A stretch of DNA of 64,000 nt from Aotearoamyces nothofagi (lineage: Eukaryota; Ascomycota; Leotiomycetes; Leotiales; Tympanidaceae): assembly GCA_015345905.1 (NCBI GenBank), contig JADDTR010000008.1, positions 806,001-870,000 of the forward strand, given 5' to 3'. This document shows positions 1 to 11,987 of the stretch, piece after piece. The position numbers were made by a program, and so were the translations under genes. Numbering within the stretch: the first letter of the stretch is position 1; each line of letters opens with the position of its first letter. The notes beneath the pieces are model-generated. The model was not told the DNA's origin. It made no database searches and was given only the letters and a program-made list of their open reading frames with translations.

Positions 1-723
1 CAGGAGCACCGCGCCGCAGATGTCGCTCTCTTAGAAAATGTCGAAGCAAGAAGAGCAGAATGCGAGGAACAAATCCTTGACGAAGCCCTCAAATATGACA
101 CTCTGCAAGCTGTATCTGAAGGCCAAGAGATGCTCATCGTCGAGCTCGAACGCCGTCTCAATGCCGCATTAGAAGCAGCCGATAGCGTAAAAGTCGAGAT
201 GGCGTCGCAGAAGGATGGATTCGACTCCACAATTACGGCCATGCAGGCATCGATCCACGAGCGTGACTGTCAACATGGTAACGCTCTTGCCCTTCGTGAT
301 GCACGAGTCTCGGAGTTGAGAGAGGAGCTGGAGCGCGTGAACAGTGCACTAAGAAATGCACACACGTCCATCATGTCTCTAAAGCGCAAGAATGCAAATC
401 TTGAAACCCAGGTCGAGGGCGAGAAGAAGAGGGGCCGACTGGTTATCGACGCTATGAGAGTGCAACTTACAAGCGTGCTGGAGACTGGAAAGAGATATTT
501 GGATGCGGATGTTCCTGCACTAGAGACTGACGGAGAAGGAAGCAGTCCGGCTAGACCAAGGGAGCCCATGACGCCCCAAAGCGTGGCTAAGGTAGGACGC
601 TATATGGACCCTAACTTGGCGAGGCGCCAAAGTGGGAGTTTACAACAAGGAAAGAAGAGGAGGAGATATGATAGCGGTTTAGGGTTCCTTGAGGAGGAGG
701 ACGAGATGGTGGAGGCTGCTTAA
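1..723 (+). CDS. 3' part of a coiled-coil protein (5' end outside window)
   Basis: The frame is open from the first base to a TAA at 721-723, so about 240 C-terminal codons are visible and the true start lies to the left. The first ~160 residues are rich in E, K, R, L and A in a heptad-like pattern, which suggests a long coiled coil. The tail is basic (GKKRRRYDS near the end) and then acidic (LEEEDEMVE), so a nuclear localisation signal is possible. I do not recognise the family and assign no function. The Met at 130 is only the first Met inside the window and should not be taken as the start. Confidence 0.75.
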   Translation, partial: QEHRAADVALLENVEARRAECEEQILDEALKYDTLQAVSEGQEMLIVELERRLNAALEAADSVKVEMASQKDGFDSTITAMQASIHERDCQHGNALALRDARVSELREELERVNSALRNAHTSIMSLKRKNANLETQVEGEKKRGRLVIDAMRVQLTSVLETGKRYLDADVPALETDGEGSSPARPREPMTPQSVAKVGRYMDPNLARRQSGSLQQGKKRRRYDSGLGFLEEEDEMVEAA

Positions 724-959
724 TAATAGGGCTGTATAGTAGTGCACACTCACTGGATGATATCTTTTCTTTGTCATGTTCCGTGTCGGTATTAGGAGTT
801 TAGTTGCTGTTTGTATCACATGTATGTCACAGATATGCTCAGACTTTGGAAACAATGCCGAATTCTCACTTGTGATTCTGCTGTCTTTGACAATGGCAAA
901 GACGAGGCTGGCGTGGGTATGCTAATGCGGTGATAATTCTCAACTATCTGATAGTTTCG

Positions 960-1567
960 CTCAAGACATTTTAAATACTTTTGCTAAAGAGTTGGACAGT
1001 TTGAAGGACTGGATCGATAAAGAGCTAACTAGAGATATTGAGATAATTGCTGATATTCTTGGCTGAAACAACTACAATATCAGCAACTTAATCAATAACT
1101 ATAGCTCGATTCTCTAATATATCTATACTATCTTGACAACTATATACAATGATATTAAGAATTGTAAAGACAACAATGTTAAAGAACCTCTAAAGAATAA
1201 CATATATACTGGAGACAATAATAATACTCCTCTAGCTAACAAGAAGCTATATACTCTATTACAAATCTATTTATTGTCTTCAATTGAGCTTCCTAATATA
1301 GATAAATCTGAACTATTGTCCTTGAAGTCCTAAAAGTATAAACAGCCTATATCAAGTAAGTCCGATTGCAATAGTATTACCAAGGCTATAAAGTGGTCAA
1401 ATAGAGAGAGAATTCTATTTACTGCTATAGAAGTTATAGCTGGAGATAGAGCTGAAGTCGAAGCTGGAGCTGGAGACGAAGATGAAGATAAAGTCGAAGC
1501 TGAAGTTCAAGATAATGATGACACTATAGATTTGCTATTATTGAATAGAATTGTTGCCGTCGAGTAG
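960..1567 (+). pseudogene. Decayed AT-rich ORF, family unknown
   Basis: One reading frame stays protein-like through this AT-rich stretch: a K/E/D-rich start, an asparagine-rich middle and an acidic EDEDK-type end. It is interrupted a few times in a way that fits C-to-T (RIP-like) decay. It is broken and not expected to make a full protein. I could not place the family. It lies beside the LTR-element fossil to its right and may share that element's mutational history, or it may be a host gene relic caught in the same RIP island. Confidence 0.4.
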
Positions 1568-1625
1568 AATTGTCGTTGTCGAGTAGAGTTGTTGTCGTCG
1601 AGTAGGTTTATTGTTGTCGAATAGC
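1552..1625 (+). repeat. Short degenerate GTCGAGTAG tandem repeat
   Basis: Four imperfect copies of a unit of about 17-24 bases built around (T/G)GTCGAGTAG, with GTTG/GTCG spacers. It lies between the decayed ORF and the gag fossil. No function is apparent. Confidence 0.6.
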
Positions 1626-2400
1626 CTATTGTAGTTCCTTTGTTTGAGCAGAACATACTGCTATTGTAGGTTGCCAGTCTGTTATATTGTATAATAGAAC
1701 AGCCGGTGTCTTTTGAGCCACTTCTGCAGTTGGCTTCTGTCTCCTCTTTATACGCCAGGCTATAAGTTCAGTGATTTTGTTCAGCTGGTCATTGATTATA
1801 TACAGCTGTTTACAGTGTCCATTGTACAAAGCTTCTTTCTAGACGCCAACCGCTGTAGACAAAAGCTCTGTACTCAAGGCAGCTTTGAGGTAGCTCTTCT
1901 TGATCACGTCTGCCCAACCCCAGCCTTCTGCCTTAAGGATTAATCGATTGAATTCATTTAAGAATTCGCTGAAGAGATAGGAGCCTTGCTTTGTACAATT
2001 GATCTACCCTAGAGCCTTCTGCTGCTGTCGGAGGTCACGGAAAGCTGTCCAGAGCTGTTCTATAAATTTGTACACTGTGAACTTGTCTTTACAGGAGGCG
2101 TACCCTGTCCAAGGGAAGAGAAGGTATACTATACCTTCTTTTTCTCTTGACCTATTGACTGTCCGTCTCAAGCTTTGTATGCAAGAGACCTTCAAATTGT
2201 AGAAAGAGGCTGAGTTTTCTTCCGTCAAACTTCTCTGGGTGTAGGAAACAGGGTTTTGGTTTTTGTACAACGTCCAAAGGGGGATCAATAGACATCAGAG
2301 AGAGCGTTTGTAGAGGAGAAGTCGTCTTCTTTGCCTCCCTATAGAGGTCTTTGTATAACACTATATATTCCTCAATCAAGACATGCTATTGGCCTATACA
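1620..2400 (-). mobile_element. Fossil gag region of a Ty3/gypsy-like LTR retrotransposon
   Basis: Minus-strand protein pieces resemble the capsid/gag region of fungal gypsy-type elements: a P-E-K-F-D-G stretch, a block around K-F-T-V-x-x-F-I-E-Q-L-W, and a C-x-Q-L-x-x-x-N-D-Q-L block, in the order expected for gag. The copy is broken, with several interruptions, and is strongly AT-biased, so it is old and probably RIP-mutated. I see no reverse transcriptase or integrase and no convincing LTR pair. Only a gag-region remnant seems to be left. The family call rests on remembered similarity. Confidence 0.55.
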
Positions 2401-3519
2401 GAAGCTAGGTACACTATCTGTTGAGCCTGTTGTATAAATACAGCTCTTAGCTAATCAGGTACTCTGTCTTGCTCTATCTTTTGTATATATTGCATATACT
2501 GTTGTTCTAGTCGCTGCTATATACAAGGACTCTATATTTTAACCCTAATACTGAAGGCTGTTGTACAAGACTGTATATCTCGATGTAAAGGATTTTCGTA
2601 CTCGACAAGTTAATACAAGAGGATAAGTTAATTCTAATATCATTGGCCAAAGACTAAGAGGCCAAAGTAATTGATGGTCTAGGTTATGATATAATCTATA
2701 TAACTCTATAGACTCTATAACTCTACTCTACTCTAGCTGAAGATAACCGATGACCCAACGAGAAGCATTGAGGGTTGTTGGACTGATGAGCCGACGTCTG
2801 AAGCAATAAACTATCGCCATATTTGCGTTTCCGAGCGCGGAAGGGACAGGAAAACTATTAGAAACGCTACCTTCGCTAGCCATAGTACTTATATTTCAAT
2901 ATCCAGGCGTATGGGTAGATGTAACCATGAGCCATGTATGTTAGTAGATTCGATAAAGCATTGGAAATCTCGTACTGCTGTTGTGCTTGAAGCGATATCT
3001 GATCTAGATTCCAGTCTTGCAGCACAAGAAGTTATGAAACCAATAGCTAGCGGGCGCCTCACTAGGATGCGAGAGCCAAAACCAAAGGATATGAGATCGA
3101 CTACCTATGCTTGCATATTGATGCCGTATAATGATAACCCTAACCCTAAAACTGTAGCTAGGTACAGATAGAAGGCATTCTTGTAAAATGCAGATATCTG
3201 TGCTGAAGAAAGACAAGAACTTGAAAATAATGTAGCCGTGCCACAGTTATGGAAGGAGCGTCACCGGCCTGGTAGCTTTCAGTAAATTTGGTGTTGTGAT
3301 AGCAAGAGTATGTCTGCCTGTAGCTTTCGAAATATTGCCAGCTCCAAATCCTCAACCACCGAACCTTAATGGCGATGAGTATTTAAACGCTGCTTCATGG
3401 GATTTGAAATTGCAGCTTTAGCATGATATTTGTCAAGGAACGCAAAAGAAGTTGAAATGAACTGTTATTGCTTGGGTATCTTTATTTACCACTAGAAGTA
3501 ATAGACTGATCGATATTTC
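2401..3519. other. Gene-poor stretch, AT-rich then normal composition
   Basis: 2401-2760 continues the AT-rich island and may hold more decayed element sequence. From about 2760 the composition returns to normal. A plus-strand ORF at 2911-3171 (86 codons) matches nothing I know. Bases 3136-3149 contain two CCCTAA units, like a short interstitial telomere-type repeat. I see no convincing gene. Confidence 0.5.
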
Positions 3520-4477
3520 TTATGGATGTGCTGTGTTATTCTTCATAAGCTCAATAGTCTTGTCTGCTAACAATGCTGCATCGCCAGGAAAGCGTCCACT
3601 GATATAGTTATACTTCTCATCCAGAACCACGAATCTATACTATAGTCAGTAATCTATCTCTATCAGTCAACAGGCTTAAAAACCTACGAACTCAGCCTAA
3701 GGCTGTTCTTGAACTGTCTATCTGGATTATCGAGTCGTTTCTGGACTGATGCTTCAGTATCCTCACTTCCAGCTCCGTAAGTCTTGTAATAATCTCCCAA
3801 AAACAATCTTGTACCCCAATATGCAATTTGCTCAAATTTTGCCGGAAGTGTTGTTGTTACACACTCGTGTATGACGCTCTTTCCTTTATGGTCGCCGTCT
3901 AGTAGTGTAGCATTGGAAACTGCTAGCACGCCATGGCACACTGCTGCAACATGCTTCGAAGATGGCTTCAAAGTTCGTGGAAAGTATGAGCCAAGTTGTT
4001 TAGCTATTATAGGAGAGTCAATGAGCTGCCGGACACCTTTTTCATGGCCGCCAGGGAGGAAGACTAAGTCATATGAGTCGAGCGAGAAGGTCGGGTCGCT
4101 CCATGAAAGAGGCTTTTGGAATTCGGGCGAGGCTGCCATTGTGTTGTATTGTTTTATTACTGGCCTACTCGCGCCCTGTAGTTGAGCTCAAATTAGTTAG
4201 CTATATACCCAAAGCGAGTTACAAGGAAATCGGAAATTGTGTACCAGCAGCTTCTGGGTAATGCCCTTTAGAAGCTTAGAATCGCATTCTGGGACATTAC
4301 CACTCTCTGTCGCAAAGCTGACGTCAAACCCAGCCTTTTTGAACGCTGCATATGGCACGCTTGTCTCTACAAGTTGACCTGATCAGAGTCTGTCAAACAG
4401 CCGTCCTGCCTTGGAAGCCTACCTGTGGGATCATGTCCAGAGTCGCTCATAGGAAAGATAACCTTTGGGACAGCCAT
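3520..4477 (-). CDS. DJ-1/PfpI-family (class I glutamine amidotransferase-like) protein
   Basis: Four exons join in frame: 4477-4423, 4366-4245, 4175-3688 and 3634-3520, giving 259 residues. The protein begins MAVPKVIFPMSDSGHDPTE and has the DJ-1/PfpI fold signatures: YDLVFLPGGHEKG, then AAVCHGVLAVS with the nucleophilic cysteine of the elbow, and a late WGTRLFLGDYYKTYG. It ends with a YNYISGRFPGDAALLA block typical of fungal members. Relatives include glyoxalase III/chaperone-type proteins, so a role in reactive-aldehyde handling or redox stress is possible. The exact substrate cannot be read from sequence. Introns are 46-70 nt with normal ends. The start is the only ATG that joins in phase to the downstream homologous block. 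Confidence 0.85.
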
Positions 4478-5169
4478 CGGGGACTTATGAGCCTTGTGGA
4501 TCGGTATATAAGGCTCAATCTACAGAGCTTAAAGCAAGACAATGGTCTTTGAAAATTCGGCCATTGCCTGTAGTATCAGACATTGGCATGTTAATGCTCA
4601 GCCTCGCCTCTCGGCCGGTGTATTGCTTCGGCTCAGCTGAACGGATGTGCGTGGTTGGCTTTGCTTGACCACCGCAATCCAGAGAGGGCTACGGCAGGTG
4701 AGAACTCTTTCCCCACAGCCAGGCAAGACATTGTCTCCCGCTACTAAGATTTCCCCAGTTTCGCCAGCTGACTAAGGGTCTGGTGCCTATAAGTATTTTA
4801 TCTTGCTTTTGTAAACTTCTGCCCAGATGGCTTTGCTCAACCCGTGTTCCAGTCAGCTGCAAGACATTATTTGGCTTCATTGGCCCGTGATAAACTTTGC
4901 AGTTCAAGCCATGGCGGTGGAGGCTTTTCAGCTCAATCTGTCCTTGGCTGCATGATTGGCATCGCCGCCTCAAGAATGCCCTAGCTGAGCACTACACAAC
5001 TGCGCCATACACCCTTTTCATGGATATAACAGAAGTACTTACATGTATATATGGCCTCGTTGTTTCTCACGGACTCGACCACACCTCATCTTTTCGTGCC
5101 ACCCTCTGTCGCTCTTCTCTTAATCTTCTCTTGAACGTCTAGATAGAAGCTCATATTTCTTATCTCGGT
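4478..5169. other. Divergent intergenic region
   Basis: This lies between the start of the DJ-1 family gene (minus strand) and the start of the hydrolase-like gene (plus strand), so it should hold both promoters. Short ORFs here (for example 4689-4973 minus) overlap on both strands and look non-coding. I see no repeat or RNA gene. Confidence 0.5.
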
Positions 5170-6801
5170 ATGGGTTCGCCTCTCTCCAAAGGTGCAGCGA
5201 AGACGAGCAAGTTCTATGGTTCTCAAGTCGGTGGCGAGGTCGTGGTGCCTCTGACATACACTGGCCCGCCTTTCAAGCTCCTTCTCAGTGACATCAAGAG
5301 CTTCTTCAAATACCTCCCCTTTCTGCCTTTCGTGGTTCTCCCCTTGACGCCTGACCGCTCAAAGGGTCTTGATGAGTTGTATCCATCTCCCGGAAATATA
5401 TGGGCTATATTCCTGCATGCTATCCTGTTCGTCGTGCAATTTGCTTTTCTTCTTTCGGTGCCTTTATGGTTTATTTTCCCGCTATGGATGGTGGCCAGCT
5501 GCTTGGGGGCATTTCTACTCGCAAACAAGCTCTTCTGCGTTCTCTTAAATGGCCTGCACATGCATTATGAATCGGACATCAAGTTCGCAGAGCGCCTTCA
5601 AAAGCACCAGCATGAACAATGGATTTTCCTTAATGGCGTGGCTGTTGGGTAAGTTGTTAACTAGACTATCCCTCCAATCATACAAAGCTGATTACTCCTT
5701 CAGTCATCACTGGCTGCGAAGCAATATAAACCGCCTTGCTTTGACCTTTGGTCGTCCAATTCTCGGCATCCACAATAAGACGTAGGCCTCATTCAAATCT
5801 GCTTTGAATATTTTAGCTGACAATGGAGTCAGAAATGGCATCATATTTGATGTTATCGAATGTCTGATTCAGCGCAATTTTACATACGCTACAAATGACA
5901 TCCGAGCCTGCTATAAGCTTGTAAAGATGGCGCTTTACTCACCAGTCACCAAGGTTGTTTTCATTCTTCACTCTCAAGGTGGTATTGAGGGTGGTATGGT
6001 CATCGACTGGCTCCTGCAAGAAGTGCCACAGGATCTACTATATAAGCTTGAGGTCTAGTAAAACTCACTTTTTTATTCCAAAGATCTAGCTAACGTTATA
6101 CCAGCACTTTCGGCTGCGCCGCAAACCACTTCAACAACCCACACCGTAACCTCAAAGCTCAGACCTGTGCCACCGATGCAGCAAGAGCGAAGATGGAGAA
6201 TGCATTCAACACACATTCTGTATTGATGAATGGCAAAGGCCACATGAGCACCGATGACAAGGCTATCCGCTACATCGAGCATTATGCTAATAATTCAGAC
6301 TTCGTCGCACGCTGGGGTGTTTTGAACTTTGTGTCCTCCAATGTACCATCACCAATTGCACCACGTTTCATGGGTCGAGTTTTCGAGCGATCTGGAGAAG
6401 GTCACCAATTCAACCAACATTACCTTGATAACATGTTTCCACTTGACCCATCTCTCAAGCGTGCAAGCAATGTCAGTGAGTTCATGGAGATGTCTGTTGT
6501 ACCTGGAAAGCCTGGTGACGAGCACCGCGACGTGAGAGAAGGGTTGGAACAGAGCTATTGCAGTGCGGATCCCGGACGACGAGTGAAAGAGGATGTCATA
6601 GTACGGGACGTTGACAGCCCAATAAATCCATTGACTATTTCCTGGCCGGATAGCCAAATTGAGGATGAGAAAATACCTAGGAGGCTTAAGGTAAAAGATT
6701 TGAGTAGGTTGTGGCTATATAGGAATGGAATGAGCCCCCTAGAAGATGACCCTTGTGCTCATGGGCAGGTGGCAAGGACTCCGAGGATTCAAGCAGATTG
6801 A
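5170..6801 (+). CDS. Membrane-anchored alpha/beta-hydrolase-like (lipase/esterase-type) protein
   Basis: Four exons join exactly in frame: 5170-5648, 5704-5781, 5833-6057 and 6105-6801, giving 492 residues. The N-terminal third has two strongly hydrophobic segments (from about residue 75 to 120) that should anchor it in a membrane. The middle carries VVFILHSQGGIEGGM, a nucleophile-elbow motif of the HSxGG type with a likely catalytic serine. Later NSDFVARWGVL and GHQFNQHYL could supply the acid and the histidine of a Ser-Asp-His triad. The family looks like a conserved ascomycete hydrolase of unknown substrate. The third intron-exon junction uses an AG 12 bases after a CTGAC branch site. The tail (~100 residues) is polar, low in conservation signals and probably disordered. 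Confidence 0.75.
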
Positions 6802-8704
6802 CAGGTCGGATAGAGTAGGATACTGTCGTTGAGCAACTTTTGAAGCAACACAAAGACATAGGACTATTCGGCCTAATTGCAATCCAATGATTATTAACCT
6901 CTTTGGAAGATGGAAATCATACAAAGTTTAGTCCGCCTTACATTTATTAGACAACAAATACATATATCAAGCCCTCAATTATTTTCTCCAGGCTAGAAAA
7001 ACACTCGTTTGCTTTTGAGGATTACCACTTGACTGTCTATTTGTCTGAGCTTTATAGCCATATTTTTGTACCTTGGGAAGACCCACTTGACCACTAGCAG
7101 AGGGCTTTATCCTATAAGCTAATGCTATTCAATCTTAATTGTACCACTAGTTAATAGGCTCTTGCTAATGATGGATAGCTGAATTCAGTGTATAACATGT
7201 AAGTCCTAGAATCATACTCAGCAATTGAACAAAAAGCTGCTGTCGACGAACTTGTCTTGACCTCATTGAGCAATACCTCTTTGCAACACAACGACTACGA
7301 CAAGGCTCTTGTTTGACCATGCTTGATGGAAGACAATGCTAATTTACGTTTGGTACCCTAAAGGCAACTCCCAAAAATTGAATATATAAATAAGAGTAGG
7401 CACAAACCATCTCCCTCCAAAACAACAATTGGCTTCCCATTGTTCTCACTCTGGGAACTGGGGTTGCTCAACCCAAATGTGCCAACACCATATCTCCTGT
7501 TTCTAGTAGTCTGTATGCTGCATTTGCTTCTCGTTTTCAAATCCCGTGGCCACTTTATTTCTTGTCGTTGCACTTCTTGTCGTCGATGGGTTACCCGCTA
7601 TCGATTTAGCCCTTGCTATCGTTCATAGAACTTGTTGCAATTATGCACTAAGTAGTGGGCTGCGGTGTTTTGTAGAAGTGCTCGATTGCTTGGTTGCTTA
7701 AGGCTTAGGTTTACAGGATGGTAGAAATATCACTTAAGGTGGCTCCCCTTACTACTGTTGCCTAAGGCATTGACTGAATGACCGGTACTGGCCCTCAGAT
7801 TTCAACAGAACTCAATGGCGCTGGTGTCGGGATCAATTGGCTGGCTGCTCGTATCGGGCTGGTGGTTACATGAATTGCTGCCAATTGTTGGGTATGGACG
7901 CAGCCAGTGGGCTCCGTACTCACGTACAGTACATACTCAACAGTGTCTGTCATATCTCATATCTCATATGAGCCGAGGAGTTATGTAGATTGGCATGACT
8001 TGGACTACAGCATCTGTCTAGCGTTGTTCTCATAACTTGTACTGTTTTTGAAGATCGTATCTTGGATATTCAAGGCGGTGACTATCTTCTACTATCACTT
8101 ATTATTGCTGTTGCTTCGAAAGTGCTGTTTGCTTTGTCGAGGTTGATGACTATAGAAATATGGCCAGTTAGATCTCTTCTTTGAGGACGACACATCAGGA
8201 TTTCTCGAAGCAGTGCCATCGAATAGTAGCAGTAAGATGACATTCTAGTAACTCGATAATCGATGAAATTGGATTTCACGTTCGTCTAATGCATCATAGA
8301 GCGCATGCTTGGTGATGAAAGAGATGTTATCAGATCCAGATTTCGACACGTTGCCAAGGAGATAATACCGATATCGTGCGGCAATCAGCATCAAATACAC
8401 TTAGATATCGTAGTTTGCCATTTTATCAGGGAAGGAGAATAGATCTTGTCACAAAATCATGTGACTTTAAACCGCTCATTCGTCAGGTCTCTGCTGCCTG
8501 TTTTGATATGACGACAGAATCCAAAAACTCTCTATTTGTAAGGCAAGCTACTTTCAATATAACAACGCCACGTGGTAATCCCCGCGCAACGCCCTATAGA
8601 TGACATCTGTATAAGCAGTATTTAAATAAACTTATTCCTCTCCGTAAATGAAGTAATCACTCCCAAGACACCACACATCTAGAACCGCACCAACCTCAAC
8701 AAAG
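6802..8704. other. 1.9-kb gene-poor region
   Basis: No ORF longer than 75 codons and no recognisable protein fragment. A small TCTCATA direct repeat lies near 7950-7970. The right end is the promoter of the dehalogenase gene, with a TATTTAAATA-like box near 8620. Confidence 0.5.
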
Positions 8705-9481
8705 ATGGTATTTGACCTGACCAAATACAAGGTCCTGAGCTTTGATATCTACGCCACGCTCATAGACTGGGAATCCGGCATCTACGCCGACCTCCTCCCA
8801 CTCCTGAGCCGGCTTCCACAAAGCGATCCTCGCCACCCATCGCACGGCAGCAGTGCCCAGAGCTCCACTCTCAAGGCCTACCATGGCCACGAGGTAGAAA
8901 TCCACGCCGAGCAGCCCACCCTCGCATCGCCCAAGGTCCTCGCAGAAGCCTACCGGCGTCTAGCCAAACAGCTCAATACCGAGTACGACGAAGACGAAGC
9001 AGTCGCGTTCAGCTGGACGACTGGTACCTGGCCCGCATTCCCCGATACCGTAGCGGCGATACAGGTCCTGAGTAGACACTACAAGCTAATCCCGCTATCC
9101 AACGTCGACCGCGCGTCATTCAGCCAGACGCTCTCGGGGCCGCTGGCCGGAGCGCGCTTCGACGCCATCTACACCGCCGAGGACATCGGCTCGTATAAGC
9201 CGGATTTGAGGAATTTTCAGTACCTCATTGACCATGTGTGGGTGGAATTTGGGGCTGCGAAGGAGGAGATCCTGCATGTGGCACAGAGTCTGAGGTATGA
9301 TCATGTGCCGGCGAAGAAGATTGGCCTGCAGCCGGGCGTCTGGATCGCGAGAGGGGAGAGCCAGGTTGGTGGGGATTTTGAGGAGTTGGATAGGGCCGGG
9401 GAGCTGGATCTAGCAGCGACGTATGATACTTTGGGAGAGCTTGCGGACGCGGTCACGAAGGCTTTTGGCAATCAGAAGTGA
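8705..9481 (+). CDS. Type II haloacid dehalogenase-family (HAD) hydrolase
   Basis: Intronless, 258 residues. The first HAD motif is SFDIYATLIDWE, with the nucleophile D14 and a tyrosine two residues later (D-x-Y). This is the pattern of haloacid dehalogenases rather than D-x-D phosphatases. Motif II is PLSNVD, the motif III lysine is in GSYKPDLRNF, and a typical VAQSLRYDHVPAKKIGL block follows. These match 2-haloacid dehalogenase-type enzymes, which hydrolyse L-2-haloacids in bacteria. Fungal homologues are common and their natural substrates are mostly unknown. The first half is notably rich in C at third codon positions. The ATG at 8705 sits in a good AAAG-ATGG context. Confidence 0.9.
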   Translation: MVFDLTKYKVLSFDIYATLIDWESGIYADLLPLLSRLPQSDPRHPSHGSSAQSSTLKAYHGHEVEIHAEQPTLASPKVLAEAYRRLAKQLNTEYDEDEAVAFSWTTGTWPAFPDTVAAIQVLSRHYKLIPLSNVDRASFSQTLSGPLAGARFDAIYTAEDIGSYKPDLRNFQYLIDHVWVEFGAAKEEILHVAQSLRYDHVPAKKIGLQPGVWIARGESQVGGDFEELDRAGELDLAATYDTLGELADAVTKAFGNQK

Positions 9482-9599
9482 GTATGTCTGAGATACTGTA
9501 TCTCCAGAAATACCATGTGCCTTTAATAATCTCGAAATATCTATCGAAGCCTCGTATCTAAGTCTAATTTCCATCTCTAGATAGCTTCATCATTCAAGG

Positions 9600-11987
9600 C
9601 TATGCAGCTGGTGACTGCTCTGCTGGCCAGTTCCCCTCCTTCGTCTTTCCACCGCTCCCGATATCTCTCACTACCCCCTTCGCAATCCCAATAATCGTAG
9701 TCCAGCTCTCAACCACCGGCCAAACAACACAAATAAACATGCTAGCCCAAACCCACATGAAACTGACCACGCACCAGCCGGTAAAGCCCGCTCTGGTGAA
9801 AATCCATTCGGTTCCGAAGAGTGTGAATGGCACGAGAAGGATTGCAACGACTAAGAAGAGAATATTGAAGGTTACGGCAAGGCGAGTGGCTCTCTTGACA
9901 TCGGCTGGATCCATTGGTTCTATTGCACGATTCTCGAGGAAATCCACGACGTCGTTGCCTGTTTTGACAATGGTATCTGGATGCGGGTCTGACAGCGGCT
10001 CAACAGCTCTAGTCATTGTATCATCACTTTTACCTTGCTTTTCACCTTCCTCAGATATCTTTTCTCCAACCAACACACTAGGCTCAGCAGGTGAAGTTGT
10101 CTCTTCTGACAGTGCAATACCGTTGATCTTATTGGCCCTGGCAACCGCCTCGGGATCATCGCTAACGAATTTCTTTGGAAACGCATAACTGAGCACAACA
10201 GCCATGAGGAGTCCGGTTCCCCAGGATGTGATATTGCCTGCTACGGCATTTGTCGCATCCCCGGTATTCACTATGTTGATTTTACCGCTGCGGCGCGAGG
10301 TCACGACGAACCAGGCGATGAGGCCAGCAAAAAACCCAAGCCAAGGCGCAAATAGAGCAGCCACGGTAGACATACGAGACCAAAGGAGGATGAGTCCTAC
10401 AGGAATCGAAGCGCCGCCTACGATGATGCCGAGGACGGTGAGGAGCCAGGTTAGATCGATTGATGCAGCACACAGAATGCAGCAGAATCTATAATAAGAA
10501 CCCAGTTAGTGTTCTTCTGCTACGAATAGACAGAGGCACTTACGCAGCTAGAACAACGGCGTAAAGGAGAATCCCATAATGCGAGATATTGACCAATTGA
10601 GTCGACGTAGCAGTAGGCTTGATATACGTCTTATAAATATCAAAAGTCAACAACGACGACACCCCGATAAGCTCCGCACTTGTCGAGCTCGTGACGGCCA
10701 TAAAAAGTAGCAAAAGCATCAATCCCGCTCCACCTTTCCCAAGCAGTGCGATTGATGTAGCAGGTGACGACAATCCTGCACCATTCTCTGCAGCAGACAG
10801 CGGATTAGGATATGTTGGAAAACTCGAAGAGGACGTTAATGCTGCACAGCCGAGGCCCATCGCAGTAGCAAAACCGAAGGGAATACCATACCACGCGATC
10901 CCACCAAAGAGGTAGGCTTTGACACTTGTCTCGGGGCGTGAGGCGATGGCGCGCTGCCAATAGGCTTGGTCGAGCCAGACGGTTGAAAAGCCGGCAACAA
11001 ATAGGTCAATTGCAAATACTAGGCCGTCGTTGGATTTGAATGTTAGATACGAGCCCTTGTAGTTATTGGCTATTGGCTTCTTGGCCGAAGCTTCAACTAA
11101 GAGGTCGTAGAATTTGCTTGGACTACCGACCGCATCGTCGGTTGCGTAAATGCTGAATCCAAAGACGAAGATTGAAATGAAGAGGATCGCAGTATGTGTA
11201 TAGTCAGCGATAAATGTGCTGCGAAGGCCACCAGCTATCACATATGCTGCCACGACGCCTGGGATTAGGAAACATGCTGCATAGACATTGACGCCAGATA
11301 GAGCTGCTACAACTTGGCTGCCTCCGAGCACTAAGCATGCTCCTACAAGCATATTTGTCGCCAGCCCATAGAAGAGATATGTTGCATGTGCGATTTTGCC
11401 GTGCCGGGAGAGCACAATCTCAGGGAAGGTATGTGCTCCAGGAGCATTGGCTTTGATTTTAATGGCAATCAAGGCAAAGAGGAGGATCTGCCAGCTTCCC
11501 ATTGCACCGTACCACATAGGACCGCTGATTCCGTAGCTATATGCGAAAGTGGACGAGGTGAGCAGGGTAGCACTCCATGTCCAGGAACTGACGATACCGG
11601 CGGCTATGAGGCCAGGCTTAACGCTTCGGGAGGCGGTATTGAACTCCTCAGCCTGCTTGGTAGAATACAGGGTATATCGATTTTGCAGATAAGTCAGTCC
11701 GAGCCTAAACGATATCTCTGTTAGAATTGCTACAAGACTCCCGATTGACTGTTTGTTGGAACCTTCGCAATCTGTAAAGGAGTCCAAATATGGTACGCAG
11801 TTCACTATCTTTTGCGCCAATTTCCAGATCCCGTAGAGACATGATGTCTCCTTAGAATTCCTTGAGAAACTAACTAAAATGAAATGTAAAGCACCTACAT
11901 TAAAAGTGCAAAGAAAGCGCCAATTCCAACAACAATACCGTAGCCCACTCCTGGGCTAAGAACCTTAATGCCATCAGAAGTAGTCAT
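9600..11987 (-). CDS. DUR3: DUR3-type urea/polyamine sodium-solute symporter
   Basis: Three exons, 11987-11899, 11704-10544 and 10488-9600, join in frame to 712 residues. The protein is a polytopic membrane protein of the SSS family. It has the long hydrophobic core with SWTWSATLLTSSTFAYSYG, GAHTFPEI and YVIAGGLRSTFIADYTHT, which recall fungal and plant DUR3 urea transporters (some also carry polyamines). A cytoplasmic loop with acidic/serine-rich sequence (from ~residue 500) precedes the last membrane segments. The first intron is unusually long for this window (194 nt). Its acceptor after TTTAG restores the expected sequence LMLGLTYLQNRY. The likely role is plasma-membrane uptake of urea or polyamines, normally under nitrogen control. 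I saw no convincing GATA-factor cluster by eye. Confidence 0.88.
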
